Made by a program: the position numbers and the translations under genes. Shown here in pieces: positions 1-8,274 of a DNA stretch of 52,172 nucleotides. Source of the DNA: Lachnospiraceae bacterium (GTDB taxonomy: Bacteria; Bacillota; Clostridia; Lachnospirales; Lachnospiraceae); the NCBI GenBank assembly GCA_021199495.1, contig JAJQHY010000084.1, forward strand, positions 1 to 52,172, in the 5' to 3' direction. How positions within the stretch are numbered: position 1 is the first letter of the stretch; every line of letters begins with the position of its first letter. The notes below the pieces were generated by a model, which did no database searches, was not told the origin of the DNA, and worked only from the letters and a program-made list of their open reading frames with translations.

Positions 1-1
1 C

Positions 2-334
2 AGATGGATCTATGAACTGTTTTTCCCGGCAGATCCCGGGATTGTGGAAATCGGCGTTGGAATCATGCGCTATATGGTTCTCATTGTGCTTTGTCAGATT
101 TCTCAGGTGATTTTCACTGGCAGTCTGCGCGGCGCCGGCGACGTGCGTTTTACTACGGTTGCGTCCACCATCAGCGTGACTCTCATCCGCCCATCGGTGT
201 CATACATTCTGGCCTATCCGCTGGGCCTTGGTATCTCCGGTATCTGGCTGGGCGTTCTGGCCGATCAGCTTACGCGTCTGACATTCTCGGGTCTGCGTTT
301 CAGGTCAGGAAAGTGGCTGACGAAGAAAATTTAG
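2..334 (+). CDS. MATE family efflux protein, C-terminal part (5' truncated by window)
   Basis: The window opens inside this gene, and the frame can be read from base 2 to the TAG at 332-334. The roughly 110 visible residues contain hydrophobic helices and the stretch SLRGAGDVRF followed by further membrane segments. This resembles the C-terminal half of MATE multidrug/Na+ antiporters, where a 'G(A/S)GD' loop precedes the last helices. Such proteins export cationic drugs or metabolites using an H+ or Na+ gradient. The protein ends with a short basic tail (RSGKWLTKKI). A hairpin terminator follows at about 402-437, so the gene ends its own transcript. The family call rests only on the C-terminal third; the substrate is unknown. 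Confidence 0.75.
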   Translation, partial: RWIYELFFPADPGIVEIGVGIMRYMVLIVLCQISQVIFTGSLRGAGDVRFTTVASTISVTLIRPSVSYILAYPLGLGISGIWLGVLADQLTRLTFSGLRFRSGKWLTKKI

Positions 335-401
335 ACTGACCTTGTGTTATGAGGATTGTCCCTGCGTTCATGCAGGCGCGCGGCCGCGCACAAGAGATTA
401 G

Positions 402-437
402 AAAAATCCGTCATCTGAAGGGGTGACGGATTTTTTT
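402..437 (+). terminator. Rho-independent terminator after the MATE gene
   Basis: The arms AAAAATCCGTCA and TGACGGATTTTT pair around a ten-base loop and run into seven T residues. It sits between the MATE stop codon and the promoter of the BlaI-type regulator. Confidence 0.85.
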
Positions 438-500
438 GGGCGTGAAATCAGGAAAATGGAATACATTGGCAATCATTATAAGGAATTTCAGGAAAAGGGG

Positions 501-550
501 TTGACAGAAAGGTCTAAAAAGTATAGACTATAGTCTATAAATAATAGACC
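501..550 (+). promoter_or_regulatory. Promoter with a symmetric four-half-site operator for the BlaI/M56 pair
   Basis: TTGACA at 501-506 is followed after 17 bases by TAGACT at 524-529 (15 bases to TATAGA at 522-527). Over it lies a perfect 18-base palindrome at 522-539 centred on 530.5. The outer elements GGTCTA (511-516) and TAGACC (545-550) share the same centre. This gives four GTCTA/TAGAC half-sites spaced N7-N4-N7. The layout fits binding of two repressor dimers over the promoter. The adjacent BlaI-type gene is the obvious candidate ligand; this is inference. Confidence 0.7.
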
Positions 551-586
551 TCAGAGCAAAAGCGGCAGAAAGAAACGGAGAACAAA

Positions 587-952
587 ATGGTAGTTTACAG
601 AATGACAGAGGCGGAGAAGCAGCTGGCGGATTTAATCTGGGCGAATGAGCCGTTAGGAAGCGGACAGTTAGTGCAGCTGGCCGCAGAGCATATGAACTGG
701 AAAAAATCCACCACCTACACGGTGTTAAAAAAGCTCTGTACAAACGATCTTTTCCGGAATGAGAACAGCATCGTCAGCAGTAAAATCAGTGCGGATGAGT
801 ACACGAGGCTTTTGGGAGAGGCCTACCTGGACCAGAATTATGAGGGGTCTTTACCTAATTTCGTAGCCGCCTTTATCCGCAAAAAGAAGATTTCCAGGGC
901 GGACGTTGAGGAATTGGAGCGGATGATTGCGGAGTACAAGGAGACGGAGTAG
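587..952 (+). CDS. BlaI/MecI family transcriptional repressor
   Basis: A 121-residue protein matching the penicillinase-repressor family in length and pattern. It has an N-terminal winged helix (TEAEKQLADLIW, then a recognition region around KKSTTYTVLKKL, residues 6-50) and a C-terminal helical dimerisation part ending in a charged helix. In this family the repressor dimer is cleaved when a partner M56 membrane protease senses cell-wall damage, which releases the promoter. The ATG at 587 follows GAAACGGAG at a reasonable distance. The M56 partner begins 137 bases downstream on the same strand, so the two form the classical repressor-sensor pair. No beta-lactamase gene is present beside them, so the regulated output is unknown. 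Confidence 0.9.
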   Translation: MVVYRMTEAEKQLADLIWANEPLGSGQLVQLAAEHMNWKKSTTYTVLKKLCTNDLFRNENSIVSSKISADEYTRLLGEAYLDQNYEGSLPNFVAAFIRKKKISRADVEELERMIAEYKETE

Positions 953-1089
953 AAACAGCAGAGTCGACATAAAAAGCAGTGGCGATGGACTCTGCGCAAA
1001 AGGGGACAGAGCAGGCTTATTGAAAAAAAGAGGCAGGGGTTCCGTGTAAAAGGGATGAACAGGGCCTGGTGTAAAGGGGGAAGAGAAAT

Positions 1090-3930
1090 ATGGGGACTGT
1101 GATATTGAATCAATTACTGCAAATGAATCTCATCGGGATTTACGGCATCCTGCTGGCGTTTGTGGTACGGCTTTTGCTTAAGAAGGCGGGCAGCAGATAC
1201 TGTTATGCATTGTGGATCATTGTCTTTTTCAATCTTGTGCTGCCGACGGTGCTGACCGGGAGCTTCAGCCTGATTCCGAAGCAGCTGTATCAGGTGGGAC
1301 TGACACAGGATGATGCATCGGTATACGAGACAAATTCCGAAAATGATCCGGCAGGCGATGCTTCGGCGCTGAATGGAGCGGATACGGACTACTACAGCAG
1401 TCTCCTGGGAACGGACTATTACAATCTGCGAAACGGCGCTGTGGACGAGGTGGTCGATATGACGTCGGAGACCGACCTGAATGCAGAATCCGGGACGAAA
1501 GCTGATACAACGGGACAGTTCGGAAAAGATGGCGTTTCGGCTATGTTGGAGCGGATATGGAATCGTGTGGCTTCCGCGTTCGGCGGGGAGACTACATTGG
1601 TTCGTTGTCTGTTGGTTGTCTGGATTTCAGTCATGCTGATTCTGTTTGCGATGGAGGGCGTACAGTATCGGAAAACACGCCGCCGTCTGGAATCAATGAA
1701 GCAAATCGGAGCGGATGAGGAGAACCGCGCCGTAAGTCTGGAGGGACTGGAGACACCGTTGCTTTTCGGCTTTCTTCATCCGACGATTTATCTGCCGGAT
1801 CATTTAAAAGAGGAAGAGCGGGACTATATCCTTCGGCATGAGATGTATCACCGCAGGCGCAGGGACCATATTTTGAAAGCGGTTGCGTTGAGTATCAGCA
1901 TCGTATACTGGTACAACCCGCTGGTCTGGGCGGCATTTCATTGCTTTGGCGTGGATATGGAGCTTTCCTGCGATGAGGCGGTGCTGCTGCATGCAGACAG
2001 GGACATCCGGAAAGCTTACGCAGGCAGCCTGTTAAAATACGGCGCCCTGCAGAATCATTATGTCCTGACCTCTCTGACATTCGGCGAGCCGGGACTAAAG
2101 GCAAGAGTGAAGCATGTGCTGCAGTTTCAGAAGCGCGGCGTCATCATCACTGTCGTGGCGGTGCTGGCTTTGGTGCTGTTGGCCGTGGGCCTGCTGGTGC
2201 GGCCTTCCACACAGGAGGAAGACGCAGCCGTGGCTTCCAGTGCGAATGATAATGCGGATGAGAAAAGGCTTGCAGAGATTTTAAGCGGCCTGGATGAGGA
2301 AACCTATTGTCAGATTGTGAATATGAGCGGTTATCAGGTGCTGCTGGTGGCTGAAAATGGCGTATATGATACCGGCTCTGTGGAGCATGGCACCTGCGAC
2401 GCGATGGTATATTTCCCGCTGGAGGAGCAGCGGCTGTCCGCTGAGAGCACCTCCTGCATTCTGCAATATGACGGGGAGAGCATTTATCTGCCTCAGAGGG
2501 ACGGGAGCGTCACGAAATACAGCCTGGACGCGGACAGCGGCGAGCTGACAGCGGAGGAAGTACAGAGTGCATATGTGGAAGTGGAGGACGATGTATTTGA
2601 GCAGGAGGTGGTTCTGTCTGAGGAAGAGCTGGCGGCGCTTGCGGAGATTTCCTTTGTCATGCGTAAGGAGCTGTGGACGGAAGAAGGCGGATTTCTGACA
2701 CAGACTGAGTTATCTGAAACCGCGGATGATGAGGATACAGAGGACGATCCGCTGGCGCATACGGCAGAGATGGTTTTGCAGTTTGCGGATATCCTGCGTG
2801 AGCTGGATGAGGAGGATTACTGCCAGATTCTCACAATTCACGGATACAGTATTCTGCTGGTGACAGAAGCAACCTACGATACCTCCTGGGCAAGGGGAAG
2901 CGATCATGGCACAATTGCCGCGGAGGTTTACTTCCCTGATACGGAGAAGTATATTTATTCCATGGGGACGGCCTATCCGCTGCGTTATAATGCGGAAGGA
3001 ATTTATGTGGAGTGGAATACGGGAAGTTATTCGATTTATGCCCTCAAAGAGGAGAGCGGGGAACTGACTACTCAGGAGAGAGAACTGAATGAGGGCGAAT
3101 GGGATACATTGTACGATATCCCCTTTGTGACGAAAGCGGAGCTACTGGCACAGGTGAACGTTTCGCAGGAAGAACTGGAAAGCGCCGCAAAGGAAGCCGA
3201 AAACCAGGAGTCGTCTGTTGGACAGATGGCTATGGAACAGGCCAATATATCACAGCAAACATACGGCTGGAGCATTGAGGAGGAAAGTATAATTCATAAC
3301 GACGTAGTGATGTATGAGATTACGGATGCATATCGGTATGGAGAAATTACGGGAAATTACGTCTCCGAAGATATTGCGTATGTCGCGTATCATCTGGAGG
3401 ATGCGAGGATATGCGTCCTGTCGACGAACGATGCGGGTGAAAGCTGGCAGCAGACATATATCGGTGAGGCGGATGAGATGGATGGACTTGGCGCGCTCTA
3501 TCTGTCTTTTCTGGAAAATGGAACGGTTTATTTGCTTTACACATCCAGCCCGGCTGCGGGGCTGATGACCAAGATCCTGTATATCTCCGCGGACGGAGGC
3601 TTGAGTTTTCAGATGGTGGGCGATATTACGGACAGTGTGCAAAACTATCCGCAGTGGCTGGCCTTTTATGACGAAAATACAGGTATGATTCTGACACAGT
3701 ATCATGGATACGAAGCATATGCTTACCTGACAACGGACGGGGGTGTTACCTGGTCGACGTTTAATCTGGACGTGCCTGACGCGGAGGGAAGCTCCTATAT
3801 TGATGGGATATCCCTGATACGGCAAAATAAAGCGATGGATCTCTGGGTCATGCGCCTGCAGGCGGTTTTCGATGACAGGGTGGATATTTACCTGTGGTCG
3901 ATGGACGGTTGGGAGACCTGGATCGAGTAG
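1090..3930 (+). CDS. BlaR1-like M56 membrane metallopeptidase with duplicated ectodomain and Asp-box propeller
   Basis: A 946-residue protein with two N-terminal membrane helices (about 10-62), a third near 165-190, a zinc-peptidase domain and a fourth helix at 351-371. The HEMYH metal/catalytic motif is at 250-254, and the third-ligand glutamate is E296 in the ELSCDEAVL segment. This is the architecture of BlaR1/MecR1 sensors that cleave the partner repressor. The outside part is unusual. It has two homologous blocks of about 135 residues (near 393-530 and 560-695, each opening with a LDEE.YCQI motif). These are followed by a tail with sialidase-type Asp-boxes: STNDAGESW (778-786), SADGGLSF (833-840), TTDGGVTW (881-888) and a degenerate SMDGWETW (937-944). 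No penicillin-binding sensor domain is evident. The start is ATG after a GGGGGAAG ribosome site. The ligand is unknown. Confidence 0.85.
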   Translation: MGTVILNQLLQMNLIGIYGILLAFVVRLLLKKAGSRYCYALWIIVFFNLVLPTVLTGSFSLIPKQLYQVGLTQDDASVYETNSENDPAGDASALNGADTDYYSSLLGTDYYNLRNGAVDEVVDMTSETDLNAESGTKADTTGQFGKDGVSAMLERIWNRVASAFGGETTLVRCLLVVWISVMLILFAMEGVQYRKTRRRLESMKQIGADEENRAVSLEGLETPLLFGFLHPTIYLPDHLKEEERDYILRHEMYHRRRRDHILKAVALSISIVYWYNPLVWAAFHCFGVDMELSCDEAVLLHADRDIRKAYAGSLLKYGALQNHYVLTSLTFGEPGLKARVKHVLQFQKRGVIITVVAVLALVLLAVGLLVRPSTQEEDAAVASSANDNADEKRLAEILSGLDEETYCQIVNMSGYQVLLVAENGVYDTGSVEHGTCDAMVYFPLEEQRLSAESTSCILQYDGESIYLPQRDGSVTKYSLDADSGELTAEEVQSAYVEVEDDVFEQEVVLSEEELAALAEISFVMRKELWTEEGGFLTQTELSETADDEDTEDDPLAHTAEMVLQFADILRELDEEDYCQILTIHGYSILLVTEATYDTSWARGSDHGTIAAEVYFPDTEKYIYSMGTAYPLRYNAEGIYVEWNTGSYSIYALKEESGELTTQERELNEGEWDTLYDIPFVTKAELLAQVNVSQEELESAAKEAENQESSVGQMAMEQANISQQTYGWSIEEESIIHNDVVMYEITDAYRYGEITGNYVSEDIAYVAYHLEDARICVLSTNDAGESWQQTYIGEADEMDGLGALYLSFLENGTVYLLYTSSPAAGLMTKILYISADGGLSFQMVGDITDSVQNYPQWLAFYDENTGMILTQYHGYEAYAYLTTDGGVTWSTFNLDVPDAEGSSYIDGISLIRQNKAMDLWVMRLQAVFDDRVDIYLWSMDGWETWIE

Positions 3931-4035
3931 AAATCCGGAAAGTTCCGGAAAGTCAGCGTTTGCGGAGTAAAAATTTCGCCTGCATAAATCCGAAGCAACG
4001 TCCGTTTCCGGCGAGAATAATTTTTCTTGCAGATG

Positions 4036-4069
4036 GCACCTCACTTTTGAGCCGAGGTGCTGTTTCTTT
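4036..4069 (+). terminator. Terminator after the M56 peptidase gene
   Basis: GCACCTC (4036-4042) pairs with GAGGTGC (4054-4060) and is followed by a T-rich run, TGTTTCTTT. It is placed just before the next promoter. Confidence 0.65.
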
Positions 4070-4073
4070 GCTC

Positions 4074-4132
4074 TTGACAAAAAGAACTCTCTGAGATAAC
4101 ATAAGAATAAAAGTTAGTTTACAAGAACTAAC
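4074..4132 (+). promoter_or_regulatory. Promoter and inverted-repeat operator of the ybaN-ABC exporter operon
   Basis: TTGACA (4074-4079) and TAACAT (4097-4102) are separated by exactly 17 bases. Just downstream, GTTAGTT (4113-4119) and AACTAAC (4126-4132) form a perfect 7-base inverted repeat with a 6-base gap, in the position of a roadblock or initiation-region operator. No regulator gene lies next to it. Confidence 0.75.
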
Positions 4133-4158
4133 CAAATGAAAGAAACGGAGAGTTCACT

Positions 4159-4548
4159 ATGAAAGTCAAAAAATTCGTCTACATGGCGCTGGGTTTCTTG
4201 GCGCTTGGCCTGGGTGCTGTCGGCACGGTGTTACCTATTCTGCCGACGGTGCCCTTTTTGATGCTGGCGGCGTTCTGTTTTGGCAAAAGTTCGGAGAAGC
4301 TCAGTAACTGGTTTCAGGGGACGAAGCTGTACAAAAATAATCTGGAGACCTTTGTCAAGGGCGAGGGCATGACCATGAAGACCAAGCTGCGCATTGTCAT
4401 TACTGTGACGGTGATTATGGCGATCGGCTTTGCCATGATGTCCAGCGTGCCGGTGGGGCGCGCAGTGCTGGCGGTGGTATGGGTGTGTCACCTGCTGTAT
4501 TTCTTTGTGCGGGTGAAGACGATTCCGCCGCAGGTGGAGACGGCGTAG
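4159..4548 (+). CDS. YbaN/DUF454 family inner membrane protein
   Basis: A 129-residue membrane protein with an N-terminal hydrophobic hairpin containing GAVGTVLPILPTVPFL, the hallmark of DUF454 (YbaN). A central soluble loop carries the LSNWF and LYKN motifs, and two further helices lie near the C-terminus. The biochemical role of the family is not established. It ends 12 bases before the next gene and is clearly translated with the two ABC exporter subunits downstream, so it may help that transporter; this is inference. The start follows GAAACGGAG, and the promoter with inverted repeat lies immediately upstream. Confidence 0.85.
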   Translation: MKVKKFVYMALGFLALGLGAVGTVLPILPTVPFLMLAAFCFGKSSEKLSNWFQGTKLYKNNLETFVKGEGMTMKTKLRIVITVTVIMAIGFAMMSSVPVGRAVLAVVWVCHLLYFFVRVKTIPPQVETA

Positions 4549-4560
4549 GGAGGTGATATC

Positions 4561-6357
4561 GTGATCGACAAACGTCTGACTGCCGTCGTCAGCGGCAGCA
4601 TGAAATACATCATCGGCAACGTAGCCTTCCAGTGGTTTGCCCTGGTCGCCAACATTGCCATGATGACTGGCATTACCGCCTTTTTAGCCAATCTGTTCGG
4701 CGGGACGGCGGATCAGACCGCCATGTTCCGGACGCTGGCAATCGCCCTGGTGGCCGTCATTGTCCGTTATATCTGCGCCATCGGCGCCTCCCGCATGAGC
4801 TTTCTTTCCTCGAAGGCTGTCAAAAAGACCCTGCGGGCGAAAATCTATGAAAAGCTTCTGCGCCTGGGCGCGTCCTACAACGAGCAGACGGCGACCTCGG
4901 AGATCGTCCAGGTTTCCGTGGAGGGCGTAGACCAGCTGGAGACTTATTTCGGTGCGTATCTGCCGCAGTTTTTCTACGCGATGCTGGCGCCCTTTACGCT
5001 TTTTATTTACCTGTGCTTTATCAATGTGCCGGCTGCGGTGGTGCTGCTCGTCTGCGTGCCGCTCATCCCTATCGCCATCGCTCTGGTGCAGACCTGGGCG
5101 AAAAAGCTGCTCAGTAAATACTGGGGCCAGTACACGGCGTTGGGAGATGTTTTTTTAGAAAATCTACAGGGTCTGACTACCTTAAAAATTTACCAGGCAG
5201 ACGATTTCAAACAGGAGGAAATGAATGAGGAGGCGGAGAAATTCCGCAAAATCACGATGAAGGTCCTGACCATGCAGTTAAACTCCATCACGATCATGGA
5301 CTTCATCGCTTACGGAGGCGCGGCGCTGGGCCTGATCATGGCGGTGACGCAGTATCAGGCGGGTCATGTGACGCTGGCGGGCTGCCTTCTGATCATTCTG
5401 CTTTCCGCAGATTTCTTCATTCCCATGCGGCAGTTGGGCTCTTATTTCCATGTGGCGATGAACGGCATGGCCGCCAGCGATAAAATCTTTCGCCTGCTGG
5501 ATCTGCCAGAGCCGGAGCAAAAGAGTATGGACTGCCCGCTGGAAGGTCCCCTGGTGTGCCACAATTTATCCTTTTCCTATGGAAGCTCTGATAATAAAGA
5601 GAAAGAAGGCGCCGGTGAAAAACAGGATGGAAACGCGGAAGAAAAAGCTCGCGAGGTTCTGCATGGCGTCAATCTGACAATCCCGCGGGGCAGTTTCATT
5701 TCTATCGTGGGCGAGTCTGGCTGCGGCAAGTCTACGGTGGCCTCCATTCTGATGGGCCGAAACCGCGCTTATCAGGGCAGCGTAACCATTGGGAATGCAG
5801 AGTTAAAGGAAATCAGCGAGGCAAGTCTGTTTCAGAATATCACCTATGTCAGCCACCACAGCTACCTGTTCAAGGGCACGGTCCGAGACAACCTGCTGAT
5901 GGGTCAGCCGGACGCGTCAGATCAGGACTTATGGCAGATATTGGAGCAGGTGAATCTGGCGGACTTCCTGCGCGCGGAGAACGGTCTGGACACACTGCTG
6001 ACGGAGCAGGGAAATAATCTTTCCGGGGGCCAGCGGCAGCGCCTTGCACTCGCGCGTGCTCTGCTTCATGACAGTCCGGTGTATATCTTTGATGAAGCCA
6101 CCTCCAACATTGATGTGGAGAGCGAAAATGAAATTATGGCGCAGATTCACGCCCTGGAGGGCAGAAAGACGGTCATCCTCATTTCGCACCGCCTGGCGAA
6201 TGTGACGGCTTCAGACTGCATCTATGTGATGGAGAGCGGGTCTGTGGCGGAGAGCGGCACACATGAGGAGCTGCTGAAACAAAACGGTGTTTACCGTTCA
6301 CTCTGGAACGCCCAGCAAAGCCTGGAAAACTTCGGAAGGGAGGCGATGGTATCATGA
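4561..6357 (+). CDS. ABC exporter, fused permease/ATPase subunit 1 (CydD-like)
   Basis: A 598-residue half-transporter with six predicted membrane helices in the first ~310 residues and one ATPase domain. Visible motifs are Walker A GESGCGKST (384-392), signature LSGGQRQ (487-493), Walker B IFDE (509-512) and the H-loop SHR. The order matches heterodimeric exporters such as CydDC. A charged insertion rich in K, E and G (around 343-362) lies between the start of the nucleotide domain and the Walker A strand, and is unusual. GTG is used as start after GGGAGGTGATATC. The gene overlaps its partner by four bases (ATGA), so both are co-translated. The substrate is unknown; CydDC homologues export thiols or affect haem, but this pair may differ. 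Confidence 0.85.
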   Translation: MIDKRLTAVVSGSMKYIIGNVAFQWFALVANIAMMTGITAFLANLFGGTADQTAMFRTLAIALVAVIVRYICAIGASRMSFLSSKAVKKTLRAKIYEKLLRLGASYNEQTATSEIVQVSVEGVDQLETYFGAYLPQFFYAMLAPFTLFIYLCFINVPAAVVLLVCVPLIPIAIALVQTWAKKLLSKYWGQYTALGDVFLENLQGLTTLKIYQADDFKQEEMNEEAEKFRKITMKVLTMQLNSITIMDFIAYGGAALGLIMAVTQYQAGHVTLAGCLLIILLSADFFIPMRQLGSYFHVAMNGMAASDKIFRLLDLPEPEQKSMDCPLEGPLVCHNLSFSYGSSDNKEKEGAGEKQDGNAEEKAREVLHGVNLTIPRGSFISIVGESGCGKSTVASILMGRNRAYQGSVTIGNAELKEISEASLFQNITYVSHHSYLFKGTVRDNLLMGQPDASDQDLWQILEQVNLADFLRAENGLDTLLTEQGNNLSGGQRQRLALARALLHDSPVYIFDEATSNIDVESENEIMAQIHALEGRKTVILISHRLANVTASDCIYVMESGSVAESGTHEELLKQNGVYRSLWNAQQSLENFGREAMVS

Positions 6358-8012
6358 AAAGAAGAAGCGGATTTACGGTCATGTGTCGCTTAATTGGTCT
6401 GGTGAAGCCGCTGACGGGATATATGATTCTGGCAATCTGTATGGGCCTGGTCGGCCATCTGTGCGCTTCCTTTATCACGATTCTCGGCGGATATGCGGTT
6501 CTGGCGCTTCTGGGCTTTGACACGAAAATTTCTGTGGGAGCGGTCTTTGCCTGTGCGCTTGTTTTCGCGCTCCTGCGGGCGGTTCTGCGCTACGGTGAGC
6601 AGGCCTGCAACCATTTTATCGCCTTTAAATTACTGGCGCTGATCCGGGATCAGGTGTTTAGGGCTTTAAGAAAGCTCTGCCCGGCGAAGCTGGAGGGCAG
6701 GGACAAGGGCGATTTAATCAATATTATCACCTCAGATATTGAGCTTCTGGAGGTCTTTTACGCGCACACGATCTCTCCGGCGGTCATCGCGTTTTTCTTT
6801 ACCATTATCATGTGCCTCTTCATCGGCTCCTTCCACTGGCAGCTGGGGCTTTTAGCACTGGCAGCTTACCTGATCGTCGGCATTGTGATTCCGCTGATCA
6901 TCTCGAAAGCCAGCGGAGATACGGGCCTGAAATTCCGCACTCTCTCCGGCGATCTGTCCGGTTTTGTTCTCGACGGCATGCGTGGCCTTTCTGAAACCAT
7001 CCAGTATGGGCAGGGAGAAAAGCGCCTCGCTGAAATGAATGCCCGCACGGACGCCCTTTCCGCAGAAGAGGAGAAAATGAAGCGCATTTCCGGACGCAAC
7101 ACGGCGATCACCAATACGGTCATTCTGCTCTGCGACCTGGCCATGCTCTTTTTCAGCGGCAGCCTGTATTTTCAGGGAGCGGTGGGCTTTGACGACGTGC
7201 TGATTCCCACGATCGCGCTCTTTTCCTCCTTCGGGCCGGCCGTCGCGCTGGCGGCATTGGGAAGCACCCTGCAGAACACCTTCGCGGCGGGCAACCGTGT
7301 GCTGGACATTCTGGATGAGACGCCGGTGACGGAGGAGATTACCGGTAAAGCACAGGTGAAGTTTGACGGCGCGGCGGCGGAGCATGTGACCTTCGCCTAC
7401 GGGGACGAGGTGATTTTAAAGGATGTTTCCGCGGATTTTGCGCAGCACCAGATTGTCGGGATTGTGGGCAAAAGCGGCAGCGGAAAATCGACGCTCTTAA
7501 AGCTGCTCATGCGCTTCTGGAATGTGCGCCAGGGCGAGGTGAAAATTTCTGACACGAATGTCAATGAAATCAATACCGTGAACCTGCGGGATATGGAGAG
7601 CTTCGTCACCCAGGAGACGCACCTTTTCCACGACAGTATCCGCAACAACCTACGGATCGCGAAGCTGAATGCCACGGACGAGGAGATTGAGGCGGCCTGC
7701 AAAAAGGCGTCCGTCCATGATTTCGTCATGACGCTGCCGCAAGGATATGACACGCCTGTCGGTGAGCTGGGAGATACCCTTTCGGGTGGTGAGGGCCAGC
7801 GCCTGGGGCTTGCAAGAGCGTTCCTGCATGACGCGCCCTTTGTCCTTTTAGACGAGCCCACCAGCAACCTGGACAGCTTAAATGAGGCGGTGATTTTAAA
7901 ATCCTTAAAAGAAGAACAGGAGGATAAAACGATCGTGCTGGTCAGCCATCGGCAGTCTACCATGCGTATTGCGGACACAGTGTATTCCGTAGAGCATGGA
8001 AGGGTGAGCTGA
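6354..8012 (+). CDS. ABC exporter, fused permease/ATPase subunit 2 (CydC-like)
   Basis: A 552-residue half-transporter starting inside the stop codon of subunit 1, with GGGAGG as ribosome site. Membrane helices fill residues ~15-300. The ATPase domain shows Walker A GKSGSGKST from residue 372, the signature LSGGEGQRLGLARAF, Walker B LLDEPTSNLD and an H-loop (SHRQS). Both subunits keep full sets of catalytic motifs, so there is no obvious degenerate nucleotide site. With the upstream YbaN-like protein it makes a three-gene operon closed by a hairpin terminator at 8035-8067. Confidence 0.85.
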   Translation: MKRRSGFTVMCRLIGLVKPLTGYMILAICMGLVGHLCASFITILGGYAVLALLGFDTKISVGAVFACALVFALLRAVLRYGEQACNHFIAFKLLALIRDQVFRALRKLCPAKLEGRDKGDLINIITSDIELLEVFYAHTISPAVIAFFFTIIMCLFIGSFHWQLGLLALAAYLIVGIVIPLIISKASGDTGLKFRTLSGDLSGFVLDGMRGLSETIQYGQGEKRLAEMNARTDALSAEEEKMKRISGRNTAITNTVILLCDLAMLFFSGSLYFQGAVGFDDVLIPTIALFSSFGPAVALAALGSTLQNTFAAGNRVLDILDETPVTEEITGKAQVKFDGAAAEHVTFAYGDEVILKDVSADFAQHQIVGIVGKSGSGKSTLLKLLMRFWNVRQGEVKISDTNVNEINTVNLRDMESFVTQETHLFHDSIRNNLRIAKLNATDEEIEAACKKASVHDFVMTLPQGYDTPVGELGDTLSGGEGQRLGLARAFLHDAPFVLLDEPTSNLDSLNEAVILKSLKEEQEDKTIVLVSHRQSTMRIADTVYSVEHGRVS

Positions 8013-8034
8013 ACGAATAGAATAGCATTTCGAG

Positions 8035-8067
8035 ATGGCAGACCGCTCAGATGGCCTGCCATTTTTT
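8035..8067 (+). terminator. Terminator of the ybaN-ABC operon
   Basis: ATGGCAG (8035-8041) pairs with CTGCCAT (8056-8062), followed by a run of T residues. An open reading frame extends through it in frame with gdpP, but the true gdpP start is much further down. Confidence 0.8.
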
Positions 8068-8142
8068 GCGAGCAGCTTCAGCTGCTTTTATAATGCGAAA
8101 ATGATCGAAGTCAGCGGTAATCTGCAGCGCGATATTTGGGAC

Positions 8143-8171
8143 TGGTCAGACGTAGGAAAAAGTGCTATACT
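8143..8171 (+). promoter_or_regulatory. Putative gdpP promoter
   Basis: TGGTCA (8143-8148) and TATACT (8166-8171) are separated by 17 bases. It lies after the preceding terminator and about 105 bases before the gdpP start. Confidence 0.55.
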
Positions 8172-8274
8172 GATTTCTATAGGCGCACGCGTGACAGAAC
8201 AGGCACAGACGGATCAGACAGGAAGTGGGCACCTGCCCGAAGACGTTGCGGTCCGCTGTGAAAGGAGCACACTG

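Noticed and set aside
3250-4080. A 276-codon minus-strand frame under the end of the M56 gene
   Set aside because: It overlaps the clear Asp-box region of the plus-strand gene and crosses the terminator. No recognisable domain.
8035-8274. An 80-codon N-terminal extension of gdpP
   Set aside because: It begins in the previous operon's terminator and crosses a promoter. AAGGAG before ATG 8275 fixes the true start.
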